A stretch of DNA of 64,000 bases from Candidula unifasciata (taxonomy: Eukaryota; Mollusca; Gastropoda; Stylommatophora; Geomitridae), in NCBI GenBank assembly GCA_905116865.2, contig CAJHNH020006924.1, positions 125,001 to 189,000 on the forward strand, read 5' to 3'. This document shows positions 49,455-60,065 of the stretch, piece by piece. The notes under the pieces are model-generated. The model saw only the letters and a program-made list of their open reading frames with translations. It searched no databases and had not been told where the DNA came from. Every line of letters begins with the position of its first letter. The first letter of the stretch is position 1. The translations under genes were made by a program, and so were the position numbers.

Positions 49455-52165
49455 TTACCGGGTTGCAGCCCAGTGTCGTGGTTTAAAATATTTGTTTTGT
49501 GCCTCTCGCGTGATTTGAGTGACAGTTTTCAGGATCTTCTGGCCGTATTCAGCTACTCCATCTATCCATTTTTTCCTGGGTCTTCCTCTGGCCTTTCTTC
49601 CCGATGTTCTACTGTAAAAGGCCTTATAGGCAATCTGATCCGGTTGCATTCTTACTAAATGGCCAAACCACTTCATTCTCTGTCTTTCAATATGTTCCAT
49701 GCATGCTCTTGTTCCAATTTTGTCTCTAATGCTGACATTTGTGACTCTGTCTCTTCGTGTATTGTTGGTGACACTTCGGAGACATCGCATTTCACAAGTA
49801 GTTATTTTTTGCATATGTGATTTGTTCATTGTCCACGTTTGGCACTGATAACATAACGTAGGGATGAAAATGCTGTTGATCATCCGTTGTTTGGCTGGTA
49901 ACGAGATCTTCTGATGACGAAGAAGTTGGGCCAGTTGGTAGTTGACTGCACTGGCTTTTTGAACTCTAGCCTGTATCTCTTTATCGAGTCTTCCATCTTC
50001 TGTAAATATGCACCCTTAGTACTTGAATTCTTGAACTTGTTCTAATTGTATGTCATTGATCTTTATGTTTACATTACTGTGTTTCTTTCCTATGGTCATT
50101 ACTTCAGTTTTTCAGGTGTTTATTTTCATGTCAAATTTTGTACAGTTAGTGAGCAATGAATCAACATGTTGTTGTAGTTTTTGTTCTTCTTCTTGTAACA
50201 AACATTGGTAATCTGCAAAGAGTAGTTCATTTATAATATCTGTGTTTTGGTTTGACTCCTGTGCAATTTTATCCATATATGTGATGAAGAGTAGGGGTGA
50301 TAGGACACATCCTTGTCGTACTCCTGATGTAATGGGGAATCAGTCTGTCATATCTTCCGTTGCTCTTACAGCGCTCTGGCTATTTTGATAGAGAGCCATT
50401 ATGTTTCCCAATAATTGACCCGGTACACCATATTCTTCAAGAATGTTCCATAGTTTATTTCTGTTAACCCTGTCAAAAGCCTTCTCTTGATCAATGAATA
50501 TAAGATTCTGGTGTTTATTATATTCAATTGTCTGTTCACAAATTTGCCGAAGAGTAAATATTGCATCAGTGCAGCTCTTTCCTTTTCTAAATCCAAACTG
50601 GTTGTTACTTAATTGAGGTTCTAATGTCACCCTCGCTCTTCGTTCTAATATTTTTGCAAACATCTTTCCTACATGGCTTTGTAAAGAGATACCTCTGTAT
50701 GTTTCACAATCTCGTTTATCACCTTTCTTCTTCCATATGGGAACTATAATTGCTCGCTGCCAGTCAACGGGAACTTTCATTTCCTCCCAGGCCATATTGA
50801 ATATTCTTGTCAGCCATTTTACTGCTGTTGCCTTACATGCAAGTATTATGTCTGTTGTAATACCATCTGTTCCGGCCGCTTTGTTTCTTTTCAACTTCAG
50901 ATTCTAATATTTTAGGTTCTTGTTCTTGTCCAAATTTTTTTTTTAGACACTGGTTCTTGTGGTCCACTATTCAGTAAATCAGAAAAATATTCTTGCCATC
51001 TTCTTTTAACATCTTGGGATTTGGTGAGTGGTTTTTTAGCCTTGCTGTTTATGATCTTTGATGGGTTAAATTTCTCTTCTCTCAGTCTCATAGCCTTGAT
51101 GCTTCGGTATAACTGACCTGGTGAATCAGTGCATAGCCTTAATTGTTCTCTGTAGTTTGCCCATGATTCTGATTTCGCCGAATTTACTTTCCTCTTGCTC
51201 TTGCTCTTGCTTTTCTATATTTGATGTAGTCCTCATCTAATTTGGACTTTTGCCACTGATGAAATATTTCTTCTTTTCTTTGATAGAAATTTTAACTTCT
51301 TCATTCCACCATGCTGTTTGTTTCATGTGCCTTCTTGGCTTTCGGAGTCCGCACTTTTCTGTCATTACATTCAGGATGCAGGTTTTAAAAATTTGCCACT
51401 CTTCTTCTATGTCATTTCCTCTCTCTAGAGTACTGAAGGTGTTTTTAACTGTTTCCTCAACTTGAATTGCCACATCTTTGTCTTTTAGTTTCTCTATGGC
51501 TATCTGATCCATTAGCTGTGGTGTTTTATCAATGCAAATTCTTGTTGGTTTATAGAGCCAAAGTACTACAGGTCTATGGTCAGAGTTTATTATTGCATTT
51601 GGGATGGCCCTGGAGTTCTTTATTCTCCATCTGTCGCTCTTTTTGTGAGAATAAAATCTATCTGTGATGCTTGGTTAATATTATTCCATTTATACCAGGT
51701 CAATATCTTGCTTCTCTTATGTTGGTATAGCGTGTTGCTGATAATTAGTTCATGCTCTGCACATACATTGAGTAATTGTTCTATATTGTTGTTACATTTA
51801 TTTTCTTTCTCACTAAATGGTCCCATATATGTGGACCATGAAGGTCGACGTTCTCCCATATGTCCGTTGAAATCTCCCATCACATACAAGCCATCAGTGT
51901 CTGTAACTTTACTGATGGTTTCACTAAGCTGGTCAAAGAATTCCGTTCTTTCTTCTTCAGTGTAAGTGTCGTTACAAGGAGCATATACTTGAATATACGA
52001 TACTCTTCTTTTACCTGCAGCCAGTATGATACTTATGATTCTCTCTGACACGAATTCTGAATCTAGTAAATATTTTGCTGTTTCTGGAGCAATGATAAAA
52101 CCCACTCCATGTTTGTTAGTTTCTTGTGGTTGAGTCCCTTTCCAAATCAGAACAAAGGCGCACAT
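49455..52165 (-). pseudogene. LINE family A, 2.7-kb degenerate copy (APE endonuclease + reverse transcriptase)
   Basis: The longest LINE copy. On the minus strand: endonuclease at 52165-51620 (GVGFIIAPET, YIQVYAPCNDTY, GLYVMGDFNGHMGERRP, QIDFIL), a linker at 51512-51237 (TAWWNEEVKISIKEKKK), reverse transcriptase at 50894-50340 (RNKAAGTDGI, YRGISLQSHVGKMFAKILE, FGFRKGKSC, FIDQEKAFDRV), then SGVRQGCVLSPLLF, and the C-terminus at 49883-49455 (CQTWTMNKSHMQKITTCEMR, RMKWFGHLVRM, GRKARGRPRKKWIDG). Stops and frame changes separate the blocks. The catalytic FADD is FADY (50208-50219), so it cannot be active. The N-terminal TWNI-type endonuclease block seen in the copy at 23.9 kb is missing, so it is 5'-truncated. 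Confidence 0.92.
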
Positions 52166-52589
52166 AACCTACCCAAAGTTAAAACGTAAAGCTCTCCCTT
52201 GGGGGATGCTTGTTGAAGGTGACGATTTGTTTTCCCCAGCAAAGCACCTGCCTATCTACCATTCTTTTTAAGAGTGGATTAAGGGTGTTTGTTTTTGACC
52301 CAGACTACCTCATCCCATAGAAAACTTTAGCTGCAAAATTATTCAATTTGTAAACTATAAAGAAAAAGGCTTGACATGAGTTGGTTGAAGGCTAGTAGCT
52401 ACATCGAGAGATAAAAGAATGCGAAGATAATAATAAGGTTCTGATAGGATGGTGTTGTTGTTGACGATGATGATGACGATGATGCAGCAGAAGAAGAAAA
52501 GAAGACGAGGAATATGGAGATGATAAAGATTATCATAATGAATAGGAAAGTGAATAGATATCAGCTGCAGAAAAAAAAGACAAGAGGAG

Positions 52590-52745
52590 GAGGAATAGCA
52601 AGAAGAAGAAGAAGAAGAAGAAGAAGAAGAAGAAGAAGAAGAAAGAAGAAGAAGAAGAAAAAGAAAAAGAATAAGAAGAAGAAGAAAAAGAAAAAGAAAA
52701 GAAGCATGTGATGACGATGACAATTAAGATGATTAAAAAAAAAAG
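52590..52745. repeat. (AAG)n microsatellite
   Basis: Long AAG tract with AAAAAG interruptions; open in three plus frames and as poly-Ser/Phe on the other strand. Confidence 0.95.
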
Positions 52746-52779
52746 AATACGACCCATAATCATGATCATGTAGCAGGTC

Positions 52780-52935
52780 CTTTGCAGAACGTCGTTCTCA
52801 TCACTGTCTGCCTGAAAGAAACTCGGTCTCTCGCCAGCTCTCCCGCGTCATGCACTTTCATACTCAAGGAGTCACTTACATCCTGTGCCTTTCTTCGTGT
52901 TGGTCGGCCCCTGCCCCTCCTTCCTGGTACTATGC
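52780..52935 (-). pseudogene. Possible LINE C-terminal remnant
   Basis: The minus strand reads GRPTRRKAQDVSDSLSMKVH, then AGELARDRVSFRQTVMRTT, resembling the last 'A.DR..WR..V' block of LINE ORFs. The stretch 57080-57245 is a second, diverged copy. No catalytic motif, so the call is tentative. Confidence 0.45.
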
Positions 52936-52937
52936 CT

Positions 52938-52939
<2 letters not shown>

Positions 52940-53010
<71 letters not shown>
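52940..53010. repeat. (TA)n microsatellite with poly-T
   Basis: About 30 TA dinucleotides followed by T11. Confidence 0.96.
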
Positions 53011-53011
<1 letters not shown>

Positions 53012-53132
53012 TTCCCCAATCCGTCGTTGCGCTTGATATGATCAAAATAATTCAGCTTCCGAGAATACGACTAAAATGTTGAAATAGAAGGCGATGGTAA
53101 AGGAGGAGGAGGATCGATCGGAATGTTTATGG

Positions 53133-53180
53133 AATTGTGTGTGTGTGTGTGTGTGTTTATGTGTGTTTATGTGTGTGGGT
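53133..53180. repeat. (GT)n microsatellite
   Basis: GTGTGTGTGTGTGTGTGTGT then TTATGTGTGTTTATGTGTGT. Confidence 0.93.
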
Positions 53181-53274
53181 GTCTAGAATCAACAAAACAA
53201 ACACTCGTCATCTTGCTGGACATGTAAAACATGCACAATTGTCCGCTTTAGCGTTACCGATTGTTTTTTTTTTT

Positions 53275-53495
53275 TGTCAAGGAAGCTCAGTGGTCTTGAG
53301 GCGTCCGCCTCAAATGCTGGATGTCCTGGATTCAGGCCCTGGTTGTGGTTTTTTTTTTTTTACTTGGACTTCTAGTAATTTTTCCTGGTGTCTTGGTAAT
53401 AAGATCAGACGCATGTGTATAATATTACGCACGTTTAAAAATCGCTTGGCAGTTGGAAATCGAAAAGAGTAGCGTAACGGCGCTGTCCCGGAAAA
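53275..53495 (+). mobile_element. tRNA-derived SINE family 4, copy 2
   Basis: Head GGAAGCTCAGTGGTCTTGAG, B box CTGGATTCAGGCCC, body ACTTGGACTTCTAGTAATTT and 3' end CTTGGCAGTTGGAAATCGAA AAGAGTAGC; about 80% like the 39.7-kb copy outside the head. Confidence 0.87.
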
Positions 53496-53954
53496 ATTTG
53501 GAGCCTCAAGGTTTCAGTGACTCCTTCATTCTATATCTCCTTGGTCGGCCCCTACGCCTTTGTGCATCTACATTATGTTATTTTCTCTTGTTGCTGACAT
53601 AATTGAACACATTCTCAAAAAATTTGTAAACCATTTCAGTCCTTGTTTTTCAATAAATTTCACTATAGTCGTTGGTTCAACAGGTCTTGTAATTTATGTT
53701 TCTCACGTTCTCTAATTTTGTTTATGCCGTTTCTCAAACATCTAATTTCGCAGATATTGTAGTTTTCTTTTCGTGATTTTTTTTTCAATATAGTAGTAGT
53801 AATTTTTCAAGACTATCCTGTCCAACCCTTGGGGTTATAATTGGCATATCAAGTATAAATAGGTCTGCAGAGTATTTATTTGTTATTTTACATTTATTTA
53901 CTATGTGAATACTTATATAGCCAAAAGACAGTTTGCGCAGTTTAACTTTTTTTT

Positions 53955-54300
53955 TTTTTAATTTGCAGGCAGATAGACTAATCGGTTCTGCACCACTTGG
54001 TGGTGAATTTATGTATGACAAGCTAAATGTTATGAGGGCCCATTGAGAGCGAGTGAAAGGTGCGGAAGTTCAAATTCATCAAAACGGTCTGAGGAGATGG
54101 CGCTGCGATGACCTACAAGGGGATCTGACTGACGCTCAACACTCAAGGAAGAGGGGAGACGGATATTCAATCAGAGAGTTACTGGTGCCATAAGAATTGG
54201 AACTCTTCGTTTGCTGCTGAATAGGGTAGAACGTTTATGTGGGTGTCCCGAATGCTATGATGTCGATTTTTAATTCAAGATTAAACATTTGCGTTGTGAT
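53955..54300 (+). repeat. Dispersed repeat family C, copy 5
   Basis: Longest copy: CAGGCAGATAGACTAATCGG, TGCACCACTTGGTGGTGAAT, GTATGACAAGCTAAATGTTA to GCTATGATGTCGATTTTTAA. Confidence 0.8.
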
Positions 54301-54309
54301 TACGATGTT

Positions 54310-55070
54310 CTTCTTCGTCGTCGTCGTCTTCTTCTTCTTTCGTTCGCTTGAAATAAACTATCTATATCTGCAATATTGTCTCTAGTATGAACTTCACTGT
54401 CTTTTGTAATTCACTCAGCGACCGCAAAGTTTGACTTGCACCGATGCTTCTCTTGGCCAAAAGTTTTGATCTGAAATGTTGTGTTTGGGACAGTCTTAGA
54501 GGACTGTCTGTTGTCTTAGGTGTCAATCCACATGTGCACATGGCTGATTCGCCGATTTTAAATTTTGTGTACATGTGGCTTCGAAGTCGACTGTGTCCTG
54601 TTCTGAGGCGTAGAATAATAACTTGCTCTGGTCTGTCCATATAATGATAATCGTCTGGTGCATGTTTTGGTGGCTTTCAGGTTGATTTGATTATTATTCC
54701 TTAGCTAGTTTATCCGCTCTTTCATTTCCGAAAACTCCACAGTGGGATGTTATCCATTGCATGGTTACCTTACATTGACTGCCTTGTTTAGGGAGTGATC
54801 GTCTAGCACGTAGTTTTCCAGATTGTGGTGCCAGAAGCACCGCTCTTGCATCTGTCAGAAATACCACTGGTTGTGAAATATGACGTATATTTAACAATTT
54901 TTCTGCTGCTTTTTGATGGCTTGAACTTCTAAATCACAGTTGTGGTAGTATTTTCCTCTAGGTATTTTAGCCTTATATCCGGCATTATTTGAATGCTCAA
55001 TATACACTCCTGCTCCTCCCTTTCTGCTTGAATTTTGTGCTGATCTATCTGTATAGACACGAACCTAAAG
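54310..55070 (-). pseudogene. I-type LINE RNase H and C-terminal fragment, copy 2
   Basis: Minus strand: RVYTDRSAQNSSRKGGAGVY (start of RNase H, YTDxS), HNCDLEVQAI, VVFLTDARAVLLAPQSGKL, QWITSHCGVFGNERADKLAK (end of RNase H), then RPEQVIILRLRTGHSRLRSH, MCTCGLTPKTTD and ELQKTVKFILETILQI. It ends in a CTT/CGT-rich tail at 54310-54345. Same family as 18.7-19.0 kb, with frameshifts and stops. Confidence 0.9.
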
Positions 55071-55825
55071 ATTATGTGGGTATTCTCGTCATCAAGTCTG
55101 GTAGTCTTAGTTTCAGTTTCATCGCAAACGGGTCACCCCATCTTTGCCCCGCTCCTGTGCCAACGAAAAACACACAGAATGTTTTTATCACAGTATTAGA
55201 ATTGCAGTTCATCATTGATGGTAGCAGAAGTCGCCAACAGATCAGCAGTTGCCCACGCGATCAATTTTAATCACATACGGGTATCACAACACTGCACGAC
55301 AGGCATCGCGCCATTTTCTGAATCTACAATTTACACCAACACGTTGGTCACAGTCGAAAAAACATTTTAAATGAAATCCGGTGTCATTATCATATTTCCT
55401 TGTGCTGGAGATGATTAACACTTTAGATAATGCCTACGGTCGAGCACGCTGGTTGTTATTAATGTATTATTTGTAAAGTATACGTTAATTATGTGTTCAA
55501 TTGAGTAAAACAAACAGCTGTTTAATGTAATGATTATAATTGATTTGCTTGATTTAGTTTAGGATCTGTAGTCTGTGCACATATTTCGTCTAGGTGTATG
55601 TATCCGTGTAGTTAGGTTGTCGTCATGGAACTCATTATGCAAATATTCGTTGTCTGGGTCTTAGTGAAATATTATAGGATCCATACACAGAAGAACTCTT
55701 GTCTTTTCTTTACTTTCAGGGTTTTGCTGTTTAGCGGGGAACTATTACTTTGTTCTAATCACAGTTTTCCTATATCTCCCCTACTTCTGTGTTTTTTCCT
55801 CCTTTCACCCCGCTAGCACCAAAAC

Positions 55826-55833
55826 ACACACAC

Positions 55834-55924
<91 letters not shown>
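55826..55924. repeat. (CA)n(TA)n microsatellite
   Basis: About 24 CA followed by about 24 TA; sits directly 5' of a LINE family A fragment. Confidence 0.96.
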
Positions 55925-55928
<4 letters not shown>

Positions 55929-55959
55929 CTAAGGGTTGCCCCTCTGTTTATTAATGTGA

Positions 55960-56215
55960 ATGCCTTAATGGTTCGGCCATCTAGTGAGAATGCAGCCAGA
56001 CAGACTACATATGAGACTTCTTACAGTAGAACATCAGGGAGGAAGGCGAGAGAAAGACCAAGAAAGAGATGGACAAATGATGAAGTTGAAACTTGCAAAA
56101 AGTTAAACAAATCAATGACTCAAGCCACACTAGAAGTGCAAGACAAATACATAAAACCACGACACTGGGTTACAACCTGGTAATAGTGAGACGACAAAAG
56201 AAGAAGAGGAATGCC
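55960..56215 (+). pseudogene. LINE family A 3'-end fragment
   Basis: The plus frame reads YSRTSGRKARERPRKRW, VETCKKLNKSMTQATLE and DKYIKPRHWVTTW, then stop and an AAGAAGAAG-rich tail, the same 3' end as the 22.5-kb copy. A 5'-truncated insertion next to a CA/TA microsatellite. Confidence 0.88.
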
Positions 56216-56279
56216 CTGACCGTGCAGAAAGATTCTGTCGGAGTCAAAGAAGAATGACAAAAGAGCGAGACCTTCCTCC

Positions 56280-56400
56280 CTTTTTAGGCAGATGCATTCC
56301 GACTTCAAAGAAAACAGTTGTATTTAGCTGCCTCCTACGACATGCTTAGGGTGGGCTATTCTACTAAATGGTGCCCCGGAACCCACACGGTCTGATGTCA
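56280..56400. repeat. Dispersed repeat family F, copy 3
   Basis: Reverse orientation: GGCAGATGCATTCCGACTTC, AGCTGCCTCCTACGACATGC and GGAACCCACACGGTCTGATG. Confidence 0.75.
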
Positions 56401-57079
56401 TAGTTATTTAACAACACTTTTCCGAGAATAGTTTTTAAAAAAACTGCTTGGTTACCAAGTAGTGTAAAAACATGGCGGTTCTGGAGTGACATTAACCGGT
56501 CTTGTTTAAAGTGATGCCACTGTTTATTTTTCTGTACACTCATTGGTTTTAGTTTAAACTGACAAAGCAAATGACTAGTTCAACTTTTCTGTTAATGTAT
56601 ATAATAGTATATTACATTCTTAAATAGTGTCAATAAGTTACGCTACGTCGTAGCGTATTTTACGGACTGCGGAAAGTAAAAATTAATAATAATAATAATA
56701 TATGATCGAACTGTCGACAGTGATTTAAATTTACTGTTTACGAAAATTATAAACAGTCTAATAAGTAATATTTATTACAAAGCTTACAAAGTCTAACAGA
56801 TAACACATACGCAAAGGTCTCTTTCTGAGTAATAAGTAAGGGGTTCGTTTTTTTATTTTTATATGTTACTTGAGGTAATCGTCGTCCTGCAACTACAAAC
56901 ACTGTCTTTCATGTCATTAGGCTAGGTCACCTGCTGTTGCTGATCATGATGATGAATGTCTGATCAACTCCCCCCACACTTGCCGGTCAGATACGACTGA
57001 CTTTATGGCTGCATGCCATGTCCTATCTAGTCAATCAAGTTCTGTATCCACTTCTTCCTCTTTCCCTCCACTGAGCCTT

Positions 57080-57245
57080 GTATTGTTGTTTATGAGTGGC
57101 CATTGGATCTTATTACATGTCCTTACCATTGCATGACCAACACGAAGTTGAGCACAGAATTTAAGTGAATCCTTGAATATGAAAGTGCTTGAAGTGGGAG
57201 AGCTGGTGAGAGACTGAGTTTCATTAAGGTAGGCAGAGAATTGCC
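57080..57245 (+). pseudogene. Possible LINE C-terminal remnant, second copy
   Basis: Related to 52780-52935 in opposite orientation: the antisense frames share ETxSLxSSPxSxTFI and SLxxCAxLRVG. Tentative. Confidence 0.4.
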
Positions 57246-57344
57246 TGAGAAGACTGTCCTGACAGTCAGAAATTACCCTGAAAGATGCAGATAAATATAC
57301 CCCTTGTGGATGTGGAAGAAAAAGCGAAACCACCACATTATATT

Positions 57345-57715
57345 CCTAAGATCATCATCATCAGGTGCCTTGCCAACTGGCATGGGCAATCATGCCTCTC
57401 CACAATCTGCGATCTCCTGCAGCATGTATCAGTTTGTGTGCCGACACACCTCCATGCCATGCAACAAGACTGTCAAGAATCTTCTCTCGTTGTCTTCATC
57501 TATCCCTACTTCCACAGATCTTTCGAGTGGTTACAACATGTTCTATTTTCCCTCTGCTCATAACATGGCCAAAAAATGATGACTGTCTTTTTCTGATGTC
57601 TGTGATAAGTTGTCTTCGGGCTCGGGCCTCTTTCAAAACCTCTCGGTTGCTCTTTTTGGCTGTCCAAGGTATTCAAAGCATTCTTCTGTAAAACCACATC
57701 TCTGAGGACTCATCT
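57345..57715 (-). pseudogene. LINE family B fragment, copy 2
   Basis: Reverse complement of the 44.1-44.5 kb fragment over almost its full length (shared CAGAAGAATGC, CAAAAAGAGC, CATGATTGCCCA motifs). Disrupted by stops. Confidence 0.82.
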
Positions 57716-58904
57716 TCTAACAGAGTATTATGCATAAATGGCATGTATTAAACAAAACACATGACAGTCTGCTTTTAAATTTGTACCATTATTAACAAGA
57801 ACACTTTTGCATGCCTAAATGAAACATTTATTTCTTTGACCCTTGGGTTAATTTGCAAAGATACAATAGTTTTTCTCAGTGTGCGGCCTGTTCAGCACTA
57901 GTGTTTTTTCCTTGCTTCTAATTTAACTTGAATTTACTTAGTTTCTTTCCAGAACTCTGCAATAGCAATTCAGTGATGCCACTTAGCTCTTTATATTTTG
58001 CATATGCATAAGTTAATTAACGTTTGTAGTTTATTAGCATTTGCTTTAATTGTTCTCATCCGTGACATCCAGTCCTGTAGGCTAGATATCTGAATGATCT
58101 TTTTGAAACTATTTCGCTTGTTTTTCTTTTTCATTTGATCTTCATTGTTTGTAAGAACTTTCAAATGATTCGTTTTTTTAATCAGAATTGTAATTGTAAT
58201 GAAACAATTTTCTTACTATTTTCTTGTCCTACAGTAATGATCTCGGTTTCCATGTGCAGCTGCTGCATCTGCCTCTTCTGCTAGATAACAGTGTCTTTTG
58301 TTCATTATGAGCGTATCTGCTGAAAAACATTCAGATCTAGAAGTACATGGCAGAAACATCACAGTATTATAAAACTGTACTTGTATGAAGTATGTTATTA
58401 AGGATTTTAATGTAATGCTAAGGAAAGCTGTTTGGCCCTACTAACTGAAGTAATTGTTTCTCCATTATAATCATGTGATGTTTTATTATTGTATAAACTG
58501 TAATGACATGTGAACATGGTGAACATGACCGCATGGTATTGTACAAGAAGATGATCAATATGAATATCACATTAAAAAAAATAATTGTAAAATAAATTGT
58601 ACAATCTTTGATAGATTTTTCAGTAACTGAATATATGTATTTAATGAAGGGGTAATAAAAGGGCAAGTCAAATTGAGACCATGAAATTGTAGATATTCAG
58701 AAGTATATGTCTAATTTCCTGGAAACATAAATCGAATACATAGATTCTAGAGATATTAGTAATCTTCTTCATGTTCACCAGCTGTAAACTGCAATGCAAA
58801 GTTCTGGTTGTTTTTCCACCTCTGGACCTTAGTCTTCTTCCAGAACCTGAGTGTTGCATGCACATCTGTTTTACAGATCTAAAATATTTGTGTGCAGACT
58901 GTTG

Positions 58905-59050
58905 GTTCCCTGCATCTCAGGCAGATGCACTCTGACTTCAAAGGAAGCCTTCAATTAGTCAACTCTTACAACATGTTTGTCGGTGGGCAGTGGGTCTATT
59001 CTTGTTTTTCCTACAATAGGATTCTGGAATCCACACAGGAAAGATGTAAT
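58905..59050. repeat. Dispersed repeat family F, copy 4
   Basis: Reverse orientation: GGCAGATGCACTCTGACTTC, CAACTCTTACAACATGTTTG and GTGGGTCTATTCTTGTTTTT. Confidence 0.78.
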
Positions 59051-59149
59051 GAAATAAGAATTGTTAAAATAAATAAATAAGAGATAAATCTTTACTTTTC
59101 AGTAGCAAAATATTTCTCGGCTCTGTGACTGATGTTTACCCCCTCAGGT

Positions 59150-59425
59150 TTGACACCGATGCAAATAAAAGAGTCACATCCTGGATGCTAACTTGACACC
59201 CTTGCAACTAAAATAGTCACATCCTGGTTGCTAATTTGACATCATTGCAGCTAAAAGAGTCACATCCTGAATCCTTGCAACTAAAAGAGTCACATCCTGG
59301 AAGCTAATTTGACATCATTGCAACTAAAAGAGTCACATCCTGGAAGCTAGACATCCTTGCAACTAAAAGAGTCACATCCTGGATGCTAATTTGACTTCCT
59401 TGCAACTAAAAGAGTCATATCTCGG
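59150..59425. repeat. About 44-bp minisatellite, six imperfect copies
   Basis: Unit CTTGCAACTAAAAGAGTCAC, ATCCTGGATGCTAATTTGAC plus ATC; some copies lack part of the second half. Confidence 0.9.
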
Positions 59426-59884
59426 ATGTCACTCCAGCAGGGCAAATCCAAATCTTAAGAAGTTTTATTTAGACTTTTGTTTAACTTGGTCATTGACTGG
59501 CGGGTAAAGGAAGCTACACGAGATTGCACTAGAGGATTTGGACTATGCAAATGACAACAGTCTTTTATCAGTCCTTTATGTAGACACTTAGAAAGAGACT
59601 AAAAGACTTTCAACAATGGCTCCTGAAAGATAAGACTCAAGATAAATACCAGCAAAACTAAAGTACTGAGAAATAACAATTAGAGCTAGAAATCTGATTC
59701 ATTAACAAAGAAAGTTTTACGATGTGACTTGTCAGGCTGTCGATCAACAGTCTAAAGCCAGGCCAGAGGAAATTTGTCCTGCCATCCTGGCCAACACCAG
59801 AAACCAAGTTCTAAATTAGGTGGCAACGGACATGGAGAGCTCTGACCACTGTGCTATGTGCCACCTTAGACTCAAGAGGAAAGA

Positions 59885-60065
59885 CCAACCAACCAACCAA
59901 ACAACCAACCAACCAACCCACCAACCAAACTAACCAGCCAGCCAGCTAACCAACTAACTAACCAGCCAACCAACCAACTAGCTAACTAATTAACTAACTA
60001 GCTAGCTAAGTAAGCTAGCTAACTAACTAACTTGCTAGCTAACTAATAACTAACTATTTAGCTAA
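59885..60065. repeat. Tetranucleotide tract, CCAA changing to CTAA and CTAG
   Basis: AACCAACCAACCAACCAAAC graduating into CTAACTAACTAGCTAGCTAA. The ordered drift from one motif to the next suggests stepwise mutation spreading. Confidence 0.93.

Noticed and set aside
52355..52769. Poly-Ser/Phe and poly-Lys/Arg ORFs
   Set aside because: They read through the AAG microsatellite.
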